Positions 46,669-53,229 of a stretch of 64,000 bases of DNA are shown here, one piece after another. The DNA lies in the NCBI GenBank assembly GCA_017303675.1, contig JAFLBX010000001.1, positions 1,747,970 to 1,811,969 of the forward strand, written 5' to 3'. The DNA comes from Ignavibacteria bacterium (GTDB lineage Bacteria > Bacteroidota > Ignavibacteria > Tepidaquicellales > OLB5). Every line of letters begins with the position of its first letter. The first letter of the stretch is position 1. A model generated the notes under the pieces. That model was not told the DNA's origin. It saw only the letters and a program-made list of their open reading frames with translations, and ran no database searches. Both the position numbers and the translations under genes were made by a program.

Positions 46669-47480
46669 CAGTTTACCTGTAATATAAATTTTGGTGCAGG
46701 ACTATCGGTAACAAAGCTTCCGTTAACTTTTATTGAATCGTATAAAAACCATTCGCCCGGCATATTAAAGTTTACAATTCCTTTATAAGTGCCCGGTGCT
46801 GTATAAACAGGGTCAACATTGTTGCCTGAACCGTGACCCATTGATTCCATCCATGGCCTGATGAACATTTCAGCATTATTTATTTCTTCATAATTAGTCA
46901 TATCAGATGTTTGATGGAACATGAATTCAAGATCATTCAACCCTACTACCGGTGCAGCCGGAGTAACCATTGTAAGGAAATATGTTTTTTCGGTCAGTGA
47001 ATTATCCCAGGCTAATATTTTTGTTCTTGTTGAATAAGTCAAAGGAAAAACTGATGAATCCACTGTATTCAGGTCATTATAATTAAAATCCGCTGCCCAA
47101 AATGCCGCTGTATCATACATTATAAAAACAGAATATCCGGTAAAAAGCTGTTTGTCGCTGTCATAAAAATATTTCTCAGGTACAGGTACTGAATGGCTGG
47201 GTCCGCCAAGCCCATGATACATTGTCGGCTTAAATCTGACAAATCCCTGGTTTTGTTCACTCCCGTTTATAAATACTTTAAAACCTATATTATTATACCC
47301 ATATATAAAACTCGAAGCGCTTTTACTGTAAACTTCAAATTTATTTGCTCCTGATTCAGCAGTAAATATCTTCACATAATCAGATGGTGTATTAATAACA
47401 TTATTAACAGATGTATCATTTCCGCAATGATACAATGCTAAAACAGGAAGGATCAAACAGAGATATATGAATTTTTTCAT
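46668..47480 (-). CDS. envelope protein with a FixH/YtkA-like domain, putative metal handling
   Basis: 270 aa with an N-terminal export signal (Cys19 follows, though the lipobox is poor). The C-terminal third (about 185-270) reads FMFHQTSDMTN, then FIRPWMESMGHGSGNN, then GTYKGIVNFNMPGEWFLY. That is the arrangement of FixH/YtkA-like beta-sandwiches, where the Met/His-rich loop is a likely copper ligand set. A similar first half (MYHGLGGPSHSVPVP) suggests a second such site. It is the first gene of a coupled operon (46668, 45712, 45389) with an inverted-repeat motif 68 nt upstream. Copper is inferred, not shown. Confidence 0.6.
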   Translation of the reverse strand: MKKFIYLCLILPVLALYHCGNDTSVNNVINTPSDYVKIFTAESGANKFEVYSKSASSFIYGYNNIGFKVFINGSEQNQGFVRFKPTMYHGLGGPSHSVPVPEKYFYDSDKQLFTGYSVFIMYDTAAFWAADFNYNDLNTVDSSVFPLTYSTRTKILAWDNSLTEKTYFLTMVTPAAPVVGLNDLEFMFHQTSDMTNYEEINNAEMFIRPWMESMGHGSGNNVDPVYTAPGTYKGIVNFNMPGEWFLYDSIKVNGSFVTDSPAPKFILQVN

Positions 47481-47547
47481 AATTATTGTTTTGTTATTAC
47501 AATTATCGCAATAAAAATATTGCTCTCATATGATATAAGTCAACAAA

Positions 47548-47565
47548 ATCATATTTTTTTATGAT
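47548..47565 (-). promoter_or_regulatory. ATCAT-N8-ATGAT motif upstream of the metal/ACD operon
   Basis: A perfect match (ATCAT, ATTTTTTT, ATGAT) 68 nt before the ATG at 47480. It shares form and position with the sites before the 2-oxoacid oxidoreductase operon and nifJ. Confidence 0.55.
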
Positions 47566-47596
47566 TTGTAATCTGTTGATAAATAATAACATATAT

Positions 47597-47623
47597 AAAA
47601 AAACCCGGTAAAAACCGGGTTTT
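47597..47623 (-). terminator. terminator of the 2-oxoacid oxidoreductase operon
   Basis: AAACCCGGT/ACCGGGTTT hairpin with a T-run on the minus strand, about 20 nt past the stop of the gamma subunit. Confidence 0.85.
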
Positions 47624-47642
47624 GTGCTTAATTATATGACTT

Positions 47643-48209
47643 TTAAAAGGCTTCCCCTAAATTTATCATTTCTTTTTCAACCAGCTCTGCACCGCGGTTC
47701 AATGCGTCTTTGTTAATGGGCAGGAGGTTGTGGTATCTTTCAGGCAGTACTTTTTTAAGTGCTTCAATAATTGAATCAATTTTTACAACAGGCTTTCTTT
47801 CAAGATATGCTCCGAGCATTATCATATTCAGTATCTTGCTGTTTTTCATTTTTACCGCTTCTGTAGCTGCTGGGATCCCGATTATTTCTATATCAGTCCT
47901 GGTGCTTGGTTTGAATATATTTGATGATTCGTAAATTAAAAGTCCTCCCGGTTTTATCTTTGATTCGAATTTTTCCATCGAAGGCTGGTTAAGCACTATG
48001 GCTGAATCAAATTCAGAGATGATCGGAGAGCTGATCTTTGTATCAGAAATTATAGCTATACAATTAGCTGTTCCACCGCGCATTTCAGGACCGTATGAGG
48101 GCATCCATGAAATTTCCTTGTTCTCAACCATTCCGGCATAAGCAAGGGTCATACCCATTGATAAAACTCCCTGTCCGCCAAATCCTGCTACTATGAGTTC
48201 TTCTAACAT
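47643..48209 (-). CDS. 2-oxoacid:ferredoxin oxidoreductase gamma subunit (KorC/VorC-like)
   Basis: 188 aa with the gamma-subunit fold start LIVAGFGGQGVLSMG and SYGPEMRGGTANC. Length is standard for the four-subunit class. It is the last gene of the operon 50552-47643, 2 nt after the TPP subunit. The complex oxidatively decarboxylates a 2-oxoacid to acyl-CoA and reduces ferredoxin. Subunit sequence alone does not separate 2-oxoglutarate from branched-chain 2-oxoacids. Confidence 0.92.
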   Translation of the reverse strand: MLEELIVAGFGGQGVLSMGMTLAYAGMVENKEISWMPSYGPEMRGGTANCIAIISDTKISSPIISEFDSAIVLNQPSMEKFESKIKPGGLLIYESSNIFKPSTRTDIEIIGIPAATEAVKMKNSKILNMIMLGAYLERKPVVKIDSIIEALKKVLPERYHNLLPINKDALNRGAELVEKEMINLGEAF

Positions 48210-48211
48210 GA

Positions 48212-49117
48212 TTATTTTACCTCCTCAAGCTTTTTAAGATCTTCACCCTTAGGCAGCTTTATATCGCCAAGCGGGAAAGTTTTTACCATTTCATCATCAA
48301 TGAACTTGCTTGCTTCAATAGGCGTCATCTTCCAGTTTGAAGGGCAGTTCCCGATAATTTCAACAAACGATGTTCCTTTTTTCAGCTTCTGATATTTAAA
48401 GGCATTCATCAGAGCTTTCTTAGCTTTCCTAACTGCAGTGGCTGAATTAACTGCCTGCCTGGTTACATAAAATGCACCGGGTAAATGGCTTATCAATTCA
48501 GATACGCGTATCGGCTCGCCGTATTCTGTTACATCCCTGCCAAATGGACTTGTTGTTGTTTTCATTCCAATAAGACTGGTGGGTGCCATCTGCCCGCTTG
48601 TCATGCCGTAAACGGCATTGTTCATGAAAACTATCGTGATATTTTCACCCCTGTTGATAGTATGAAGGGTTTCTGCAATACCTATTGCAGCAAGGTCACC
48701 ATCGCCCTGGTAAGTGAAAACATACTTATCAGGCATAAGCCTTTTTATCCCTGTAGCTGTTGCGCAAGCTCTGCCGTGAGCAGCTTCTGACATATCAATA
48801 TTCATATAATCATAAGCAAACACCGCGCATCCAACAGGCGCAACACCAATTGTCTGCTCCTGGATACCCAGCTCATCAACTACTTCCATGACCAGCTTGT
48901 GAACAAGGCTGTGTGCACAGCCCGGGCAGTAATGCATGCTTACATCTACAAGCGTACTGGGACGGTGATAAACCACTTCATATTCTTCATCCATGCATCT
49001 TGGCTTTTCAGGTGAAATTGTTTCTGTATTTTCTGTTTTAGCTTTAAGTGAATCTGCAGCTTCATCCTTTATGGTTACAAGCTGTTCTTCAACCAGCAAA
49101 TTTTCTTCAGACCGCAT
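48212..49117 (-). CDS. 2-oxoacid:ferredoxin oxidoreductase TPP-binding (beta) subunit
   Basis: 301 aa. The TPP/Mg motif GDGDLAAIG and the CPGCAHS segment near residue 70 define the beta subunit. The first 45 residues form a charged extension (KAKTENTETISPEKP) not needed for the fold. Its first codons overlap the end of the alpha subunit gene by 11 nt. Confidence 0.92.
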   Translation of the reverse strand: MRSEENLLVEEQLVTIKDEAADSLKAKTENTETISPEKPRCMDEEYEVVYHRPSTLVDVSMHYCPGCAHSLVHKLVMEVVDELGIQEQTIGVAPVGCAVFAYDYMNIDMSEAAHGRACATATGIKRLMPDKYVFTYQGDGDLAAIGIAETLHTINRGENITIVFMNNAVYGMTSGQMAPTSLIGMKTTTSPFGRDVTEYGEPIRVSELISHLPGAFYVTRQAVNSATAVRKAKKALMNAFKYQKLKKGTSFVEIIGNCPSNWKMTPIEASKFIDDEMVKTFPLGDIKLPKGEDLKKLEEVK

Positions 49118-50171
49118 GATTTTTCTTTATTAAGTTTTCCAGTTTTATTACAATTTCATCAGGGTTAGGCAGCATACCGCCAAGACGACCGTAAAAATCA
49201 ACGGGAACCTTGCCGTTCACAGCAAGCCTTACATCTTCGACCATCTGGCCTGAATTCAGCTCAACTGTCAGTATTGCTTTCATTTTATCTGCAAGAACAT
49301 TTAATCTCTCAGAAGGGTAGGGGAATAAAGTAATGGGTCTTAACAAACCTACTTTTATTCCTTTTTCTCTTGCCATATTAACAGCTTTATGGCATATCCT
49401 TGCGCATAAGCCGTAAGCTACCATCAAATATTCAGCATCTTCAGTTTCAATTTCTTCAAACCTTACTTCATTTTTCTTTACTTCTTCATATTTTGCCACA
49501 AGCTTCTCGTTATGCTTTTCAAGCATTTCTGGTTTAATATGAAGTGAAGTTATATAGTTGCGTTCCCTGGTTGGGGGCTTGCCTGTGGTTGCCCACGGTT
49601 TTTCTATTTTATTCGGTTTAAATTTTCCGAATGTGACTTTTTCCATCATCTGGCCTATAGCGCCGTCGCTTAAGATAAGTACAGGATTTCTGTATTTATC
49701 TGCAAGATCAAATCCAAGGAAAACAAAATCTGCCATTTCCTGAACAGAAGATGGTGCAAGCACTATCAGCCTGTAGTCACCATGTCCGCCGCCTTTTGTT
49801 GACTGGAAATAATCTCCCTGTCCGGGCTGAATTGTGCCGAGTCCCGGACCCGCACGGTTAACATTTACAAGCAGGCACGGAAGCTCTGCGCCTGCAATAT
49901 ACGATATCCCTTCCTGCATCAGGCTGATTCCCGGAGAGGAAGAGCTTGTCATTGAGCGGAACCCCGCGCCGGCTGCGCCGTATATCATATTGATTGATGC
50001 AACTTCGCTTTCAGCCTGTAATACAACTCCGCCGCGTTTGGGCATTTCCTTTGCAAGGTATTCCAGTACTTCTGACTGTGGAGTAATTGGGTAACCAAAA
50101 TAAGCATCGCAGCCTGCCTGTATAGCAGCTTCTGCCAATGCTTCGTTACCTTTCATTAGTTTAGTTTCCAT
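49107..50171 (-). CDS. 2-oxoacid:ferredoxin oxidoreductase alpha subunit (KorA/VorB-like)
   Basis: 354 aa, starting with MKGNEALAEAAIQAGCDAYFGYPITPQSE, the pyrimidine-binding domain that includes the conserved YPITP motif, and later GPGLGTIQPGQGDYFQ, which is typical of the VorB/KorA type (3-methyl-2-oxobutanoate dehydrogenase subunit VorB in annotation practice). Overlaps the beta gene by 11 nt. It makes the main active site together with beta. Confidence 0.93.
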   Translation of the reverse strand: METKLMKGNEALAEAAIQAGCDAYFGYPITPQSEVLEYLAKEMPKRGGVVLQAESEVASINMIYGAAGAGFRSMTSSSSPGISLMQEGISYIAGAELPCLLVNVNRAGPGLGTIQPGQGDYFQSTKGGGHGDYRLIVLAPSSVQEMADFVFLGFDLADKYRNPVLILSDGAIGQMMEKVTFGKFKPNKIEKPWATTGKPPTRERNYITSLHIKPEMLEKHNEKLVAKYEEVKKNEVRFEEIETEDAEYLMVAYGLCARICHKAVNMAREKGIKVGLLRPITLFPYPSERLNVLADKMKAILTVELNSGQMVEDVRLAVNGKVPVDFYGRLGGMLPNPDEIVIKLENLIKKNHAV

Positions 50172-50189
50172 AATTACAAAATTTAAAAT

Positions 50190-50552
50190 TTATATATAGT
50201 CCATATTGCTTAGATCGCTGTAAACAGGTGAAGTAATGATCGCTTTGATCTCTTCTTTTATATTTGAAGGAGTGATATCTTCTTTCTTTGCACCCTTTTT
50301 AGGATTCGTTCTGTAAACAGTAATGATAGCATCCGGGCAAACCAGTGCGCAGTTTACACAGCCTGTACAGAGATCGTTGTTCGCAATTATATATCTGTAT
50401 CCTTTGATATTTATTGTATCAGAAAGTGTTAATGCATTTTCTTTGCATGCTGTTCTGCAAAGCTCGCAGCCTTTGCATTTGGAAATTTCAATTTCCACCA
50501 TGCCTTTTACTTTTCTTTCTTTTGCAGGTGTTGCTTTAGCTGTAGTATCCAT
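50190..50552 (-). CDS. 2-oxoacid:ferredoxin oxidoreductase delta subunit (2x[4Fe-4S] ferredoxin type)
   Basis: 120 aa with two clusters: Cys26, 29, 32, 36 (CKGCELCRTACKE) and Cys62, 65, 68, 72 (CTGCVNCALVC). It carries electrons from the TPP site to soluble ferredoxin. It is the first gene of the operon, 18 nt before the alpha subunit. The last 35 residues are a helical tail without Cys. An ATCAT-N8-ATGAT site lies 72 nt upstream. Confidence 0.94.
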   Translation of the reverse strand: MDTTAKATPAKERKVKGMVEIEISKCKGCELCRTACKENALTLSDTINIKGYRYIIANNDLCTGCVNCALVCPDAIITVYRTNPKKGAKKEDITPSNIKEEIKAIITSPVYSDLSNMDYI

Positions 50553-50623
50553 TTGTATGTATGTTAAATGGTTTGAAATTTATACAAAAATGGCATAGAA
50601 AGTCAGCAAATCCTATTACCTGT

Positions 50624-50641
50624 ATCATATGAAAATATGAT
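50624..50641 (-). promoter_or_regulatory. ATCAT-N8-ATGAT motif upstream of the 2-oxoacid oxidoreductase operon
   Basis: Perfect ATCAT-N8-ATGAT inside a longer palindrome (TATCATAT-GAAA-ATATGATA, 50623-50642), 72 nt before the ATG at 50552. A 28-bp stretch here (50621-50648) is nearly identical to 50993-51020. Confidence 0.6.
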
Positions 50642-50694
50642 ATTTATCACATTGAATTGTGGAAAAATATGAGGAAAAGGGTATTTTCTTTTGT

Positions 50695-50728
50695 AAAAAA
50701 GTAATGGGACCCGTATATGAGTCCCATT
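50695..50728 (-). terminator. intrinsic terminator of the candidate RNA
   Basis: AATGGGAC/GTCCCATT stem (50703-50728) followed on the minus strand by TACTTTTTT. Confidence 0.8.
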
Positions 50729-50980
50729 CTTTGAAAGGTTAAATCATTAGATGAATAAAGACCGGGTTTCCGTATAATAGATCAGTTCAAATTTGAACCA
50801 GGCTGTTTTCAGGATGAAGTCATCTCAACCCATTGAATGACTTCGCAGATTTTCTTCGAGTTATATTTTAATTTATTTATTAAATATATCCGTTCAGCCT
50901 TTTTCGCTCGTTTAAGAGAGCATTTCTTTCAGAACACCCGAACCTTATGTTCGGTACAAAAATGATAAATTATTTTTCTT
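50695..50980 (-). ncRNA. candidate unannotated structured RNA
   Basis: No gene is found here, yet the minus strand reads from an ATCAT-N8-ATGAT site (50996-51013), identical in layout to the one before the oxidoreductase operon, through several hairpins to an intrinsic terminator. Visible stems: CCGAAC/GTTCGG at 50938-50954, GCTC/GAGC with closing GTTC/GAAC in about 50892-50935, and GAAGTCAT/ATGACTTC in about 50815-50850. A perfect palindrome GTTCAAATTTGAAC lies at 50785-50798. It does not match 6S, tmRNA, SRP or RNase P features I know. It could instead be the 3' untranslated region of the gene at 51054. Confidence 0.4.
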
Positions 50981-50995
50981 AAAAAAATAATCTGT

Positions 50996-51013
50996 ATCAT
51001 TTTGAAATATGAT
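50996..51013 (-). promoter_or_regulatory. ATCAT-N8-ATGAT motif in front of the candidate RNA
   Basis: Perfect ATCAT-N8-ATGAT. The surrounding 28 bp (50993-51020) differ from 50621-50648 at only a few positions, although they are about 370 bp apart. Confidence 0.5.
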
Positions 51014-51053
51014 TTTTATCCGGTTTTTGCTGCAGTGCTGATGAAAATTTTAT

Positions 51054-51248
51054 TTATCTTTTTCTGCCTCTGCCCATGCCAAGCGGCTGTTCTTCTTCTT
51101 CCTTATATTCTATCAGGAATGATATGATAAGCCACAGAACGCCTGCTCCTGTGATATAAATGCCGTAATCTGCATTAAGCAGTATCAATATTATGCCCAA
51201 AATTATAAATAATGAAGGCAGTAATACTGTTAAAAATAATGTCCGCAT
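51054..51248 (-). CDS. small two-helix membrane protein
   Basis: 64 aa with two membrane helices (about 5-24 and 28-47) and a charged C-terminus (EYKEEEEQPLGMGRGRKR) that should face the cytoplasm. GAGGAGG upstream of the ATG is a very good ribosome binding site, so this short gene is probably real. No family recognised. Confidence 0.65.
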   Translation of the reverse strand: MRTLFLTVLLPSLFIILGIILILLNADYGIYITGAGVLWLIISFLIEYKEEEEQPLGMGRGRKR

Positions 51249-51360
51249 AATAACCTCCTCTAATTGTTATTACCCATGCATTATAAAAACCAAAGAACAG
51301 TGATTAAAGTTCTTACGTATATAAATTAACAAATATTGTTAAATAAATAAAATTACAATA

Positions 51361-51780
51361 TTACCAAATTGCAATAAGCCCGCCCATTAATGTTATGGAT
51401 ATGAGCTGGTAAATTATGAACAGGAAATACAGCATTTTCGGGCGGCTTTCATACATATATCCGGGTATTACTGTAGTAACAACAAAACCCAGCCAGACCC
51501 AGAAACCTATCATTACTCCGCCTTCAAATGTATTTGTAAATGTAAATTTTATAATATGGGCAAGCACATAGGCAAATAACAGCGAAGCAATTGTGTTAAC
51601 AACATAGGTCATACCCATTGCAGCGGATGAAAATCCCTGTTTGATCTCTTCTTCGGTTTTGCCCATTGAGCGCATCCAAAGCTTGCCAATAATCAGCGGT
51701 GAGTACCAAAAGGCTCCGATGACCATATTAATTACACCTGCAATAACTACAGGTATCAGGTTTAATGACGGGTCAGGCAT
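51361..51780 (-). CDS. DUF1761-family membrane protein
   Basis: 139 aa, four membrane helices. The start NLIPVVIAGVINMVIGAFWYSPLIIGKLWM, with the GAFWYSPLxFGxxW pattern, and the later MIGFWVWLGFVV identify DUF1761. Function unknown. It stands alone, with no terminator I can identify in the 110 nt after its stop. Confidence 0.88.
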   Translation of the reverse strand: MPDPSLNLIPVVIAGVINMVIGAFWYSPLIIGKLWMRSMGKTEEEIKQGFSSAAMGMTYVVNTIASLLFAYVLAHIIKFTFTNTFEGGVMIGFWVWLGFVVTTVIPGYMYESRPKMLYFLFIIYQLISITLMGGLIAIW

Positions 51781-51948
51781 AATTAAAATTTAATTTATTG
51801 GATTATTTAAATTTAAGGTAATATTTTAAAAAGTGATACAGAAAAATTAAAATTAATTAATATCAAACTTATTTTACTTTTTTATATATATCGGCGTCAT
51901 TTTAACATAAAAATAAACAGCTATTGCTGTCTTTTATTATTTTGCCCT

Positions 51949-51989
51949 ACTTGAAATGTCGTGAAACCTGGACTTTTCCTGACTAGGAT
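51949..51989. repeat. fragment related to the tRNA-Gln-derived repeats
   Basis: The stretch GAAATGTCGTGAAACCTGG and the following CTTTTCCTGACTAGG match parts of the copies at 52301-52445 and 52473-52579. It is the most distant and most decayed piece of that family. Confidence 0.6.
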
Positions 51990-52041
51990 AAATTACTTTA
52001 AATTATTTCTAAACTTTCTTAAATTTTAATAAACTTAAAAT

Positions 52042-52152
52042 ATGACTCCATAGGAGTCATATGTTTGTAGAAAAATTTTCAGTTAAAATTGCGACCCCAT
52101 AGGGGTCGCACATAATCATAAGTTATATGGATGTTTGACCCCTATGGGGTCA
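52042..52152. repeat. three spaced perfect palindromes of one design
   Basis: ATGACTCC-ATA-GGAGTCAT (52042-52060), GCGACCCC-ATA-GGGGTCGC (52091-52109) and TGACCCC-TAT-GGGGTCA (52136-52152). Each has a 7-8 bp stem around the same 3-nt loop (ATA or its complement), with related stem sequence. The last is followed by a T-run and could terminate plus-strand transcription. Confidence 0.8.
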
Positions 52153-52181
52153 GTTTTTTATGTGCTACCTCTATAAATGTG

Positions 52182-52198
52182 TGATGCGTACAGCATCA
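52182..52198. repeat. short palindrome TGATGC-N5-GCATCA
   Basis: A perfect 6-bp inverted repeat in the same hairpin-rich non-coding region. Confidence 0.5.
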
Positions 52199-52300
52199 GT
52201 GTATATTTTAATGAAGCTGTCTCAATTAGCAAATTTATACAAAATTTCTATTAAAATTTTTCAAGATTCCTGCTTTCTCAGGAATGACAAACTACTTTTT

Positions 52301-52445
52301 GAGTTACCCGACCAGGGACAGCCTGTCCTGACATGAAATGTCGGGAAACCTGGACTTTTTCTTAACACAATTAAATGGCGTGTTGAACTCCGCTGGAAGC
52401 GGAGTGAAATCCTGCTTTAGCAGGATTGTCAATTACACAATTAAA
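52301..52445 (-). pseudogene. decayed tRNA-Gln copy with two inserted hairpins
   Basis: Read on the plus strand, segments align in order with the complement of the intact tRNA at 53053: ACCCGACCAGGG (acceptor/T stem), ACCTGGACTTT, GGCGTGTTG and CAATTACAC (D arm). Between them sit extra palindromic sequences: one at the T loop (GGGACAGCCTGTCC, then GACATGAAATGTC) and two at the D loop (CTCCGCTGGAAGCGGAG, ATCCTGCTTTAGCAGGAT). The tRNA fold is destroyed. Confidence 0.65.
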
Positions 52446-52579
52446 AAAGACAGCTTTCACTGTCTTTATGTAGTTGCCCGACTAGGGACAGCCTGTCCCG
52501 ACATGAAATGTCGGGAAACCTAGACTTTTCCCGACACAAAGTGTCGGGACGTGTTTGCTTATTATACCATCATAAACAA
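52446..52579 (-). pseudogene. decayed tRNA-Gln cassette with one hairpin insertion
   Basis: A terminator hairpin (AAAGACAGC..GCTGTCTTT, one base changed) is followed by a tRNA-like segment. It starts GTTGCCCGACTAGGG and carries the T-loop insertion of the older copy, while the anticodon arm is replaced by CCCGACAC..GTGTCGGG as in the 111-bp units. It is intermediate between the older copy and the tandem array. Confidence 0.7.
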
Positions 52580-53023
52580 GAAAGACAGCTTTCGCTGTCT
52601 TTATAGAGTTGCCCGACTAGGGGTCGAGGCATAGACTTTTCCCGACACAGAGTGTCGGGACGTGTTTGTTTATTATACCATCATAAACAAGAAAGACAGC
52701 TTTCGCTGTCTTTATAGAGTTGCCCGACTAGGGGTCGAGGCATAGACTTTTCCCGACACAGAGTGTCGGGACGTGTTTGTTTATTATACCATCATAAACA
52801 AGAAAGACAGCTTTCGCTGTCTTTATAGAGTTGCCCGACTAGGGGTCGAGGCATAGACTTTTCCCGACACAGAGTGTCGGGACGTGTTTGTTTATTATAC
52901 CATCATAAACAAGAAAGACAGCTTTCGCTGTCTTTATGTAGTTGCCCGACTAGGGGTCGAGGCATAGACTTTTCCCGACACAGAGTGTCGGGACGTGTTT
53001 GTTTATTATACCATCATAAACAA
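52580..53023 (-). repeat. tandem array of four 111-bp pseudo-tRNA-Gln cassettes
   Basis: Units begin at 52580, 52691, 52802 and 52913 (period exactly 111). The first three are identical; the fourth differs at two positions. Each unit, read on the minus strand, is a tRNA-Gln-like segment followed by the tRNA's own terminator hairpin. The 3' acceptor strand and 3' T-stem (GACCCCTAGTCGGGCA) are unchanged from the real tRNA. The 5' acceptor strand no longer pairs, the T stem is broken, and the anticodon arm is replaced by the perfect hairpin CCCGACAC-TCT-GTGTCGGG. Open frames through the array only reflect the lack of stops. Confidence 0.85.
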
Positions 53024-53024
53024 G

Positions 53025-53046
53025 AAAGACAGCTTTCGCTGTCTTT
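53025..53046 (-). terminator. terminator of tRNA-Gln
   Basis: AAAGACAGC/GCTGTCTTT, 9-bp stem with 4-nt loop, 7 nt from the tRNA 3' end. The same hairpin recurs in every pseudo-tRNA unit. Confidence 0.8.
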
Positions 53047-53052
53047 ATGTAG

Positions 53053-53125
53053 TTGCCCGACTAGGGGTCGAACCTAGACTTTCCTGATCCAGAGTCAGGC
53101 GTGTTGCCAATTACACCATCGGGCA
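53053..53125 (-). tRNA. tRNA-Gln (anticodon CTG)
   Basis: On the minus strand: acceptor TGCCCGA/TCGGGCA (first pair U-A, typical of tRNA-Gln), D stem GTGT/ACAC, anticodon stem CCTGA/TCAGG with loop CTCTGGA (anticodon CTG), T stem CTAGG/CCTAG with loop TTCGACC, discriminator A. CCA is not encoded. It is the only intact member of the family of copies lying downstream of it. Confidence 0.95.
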
Positions 53126-53172
53126 ATAATTAACACAAATATAATGATTTTAAAAATCTTTTCAAAAACCAT

Positions 53173-53209
53173 AAAAAAGGGGTTAAACTAAAAGTTCAAC
53201 CCCCTTTTT
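53173..53209 (-). terminator. terminator of the 53230 T9SS gene
   Basis: AAAAAGGGGTT/AACCCCCTTTTT-type hairpin about 20 nt past the stop, T-rich on the minus strand. Confidence 0.85.
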
Positions 53210-53229
53210 ATCAAATATTTGCTTGTTGG

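Noticed and set aside
43265-47480. Complete copper-resistance operon
   Set aside because: No P-type ATPase, multicopper oxidase or CusABC gene is present; only a general metal-handling role can be supported.
51781-52040. Promoter or gene in the AT-rich stretch left of the palindromes
   Set aside because: Only low-complexity AT sequence and a decayed repeat fragment are visible; no frame or structure is well supported.
52580-53023. CRISPR array
   Set aside because: Whole 111-bp units repeat without variable spacers and match the adjacent tRNA-Gln; no cas genes.
52874-53077. Open frame across the 111-bp repeat units and into tRNA-Gln
   Set aside because: It exists only because the 111-bp unit (a multiple of three) has no stop in this frame; the peptide repeats itself and the frame ends inside the tRNA.
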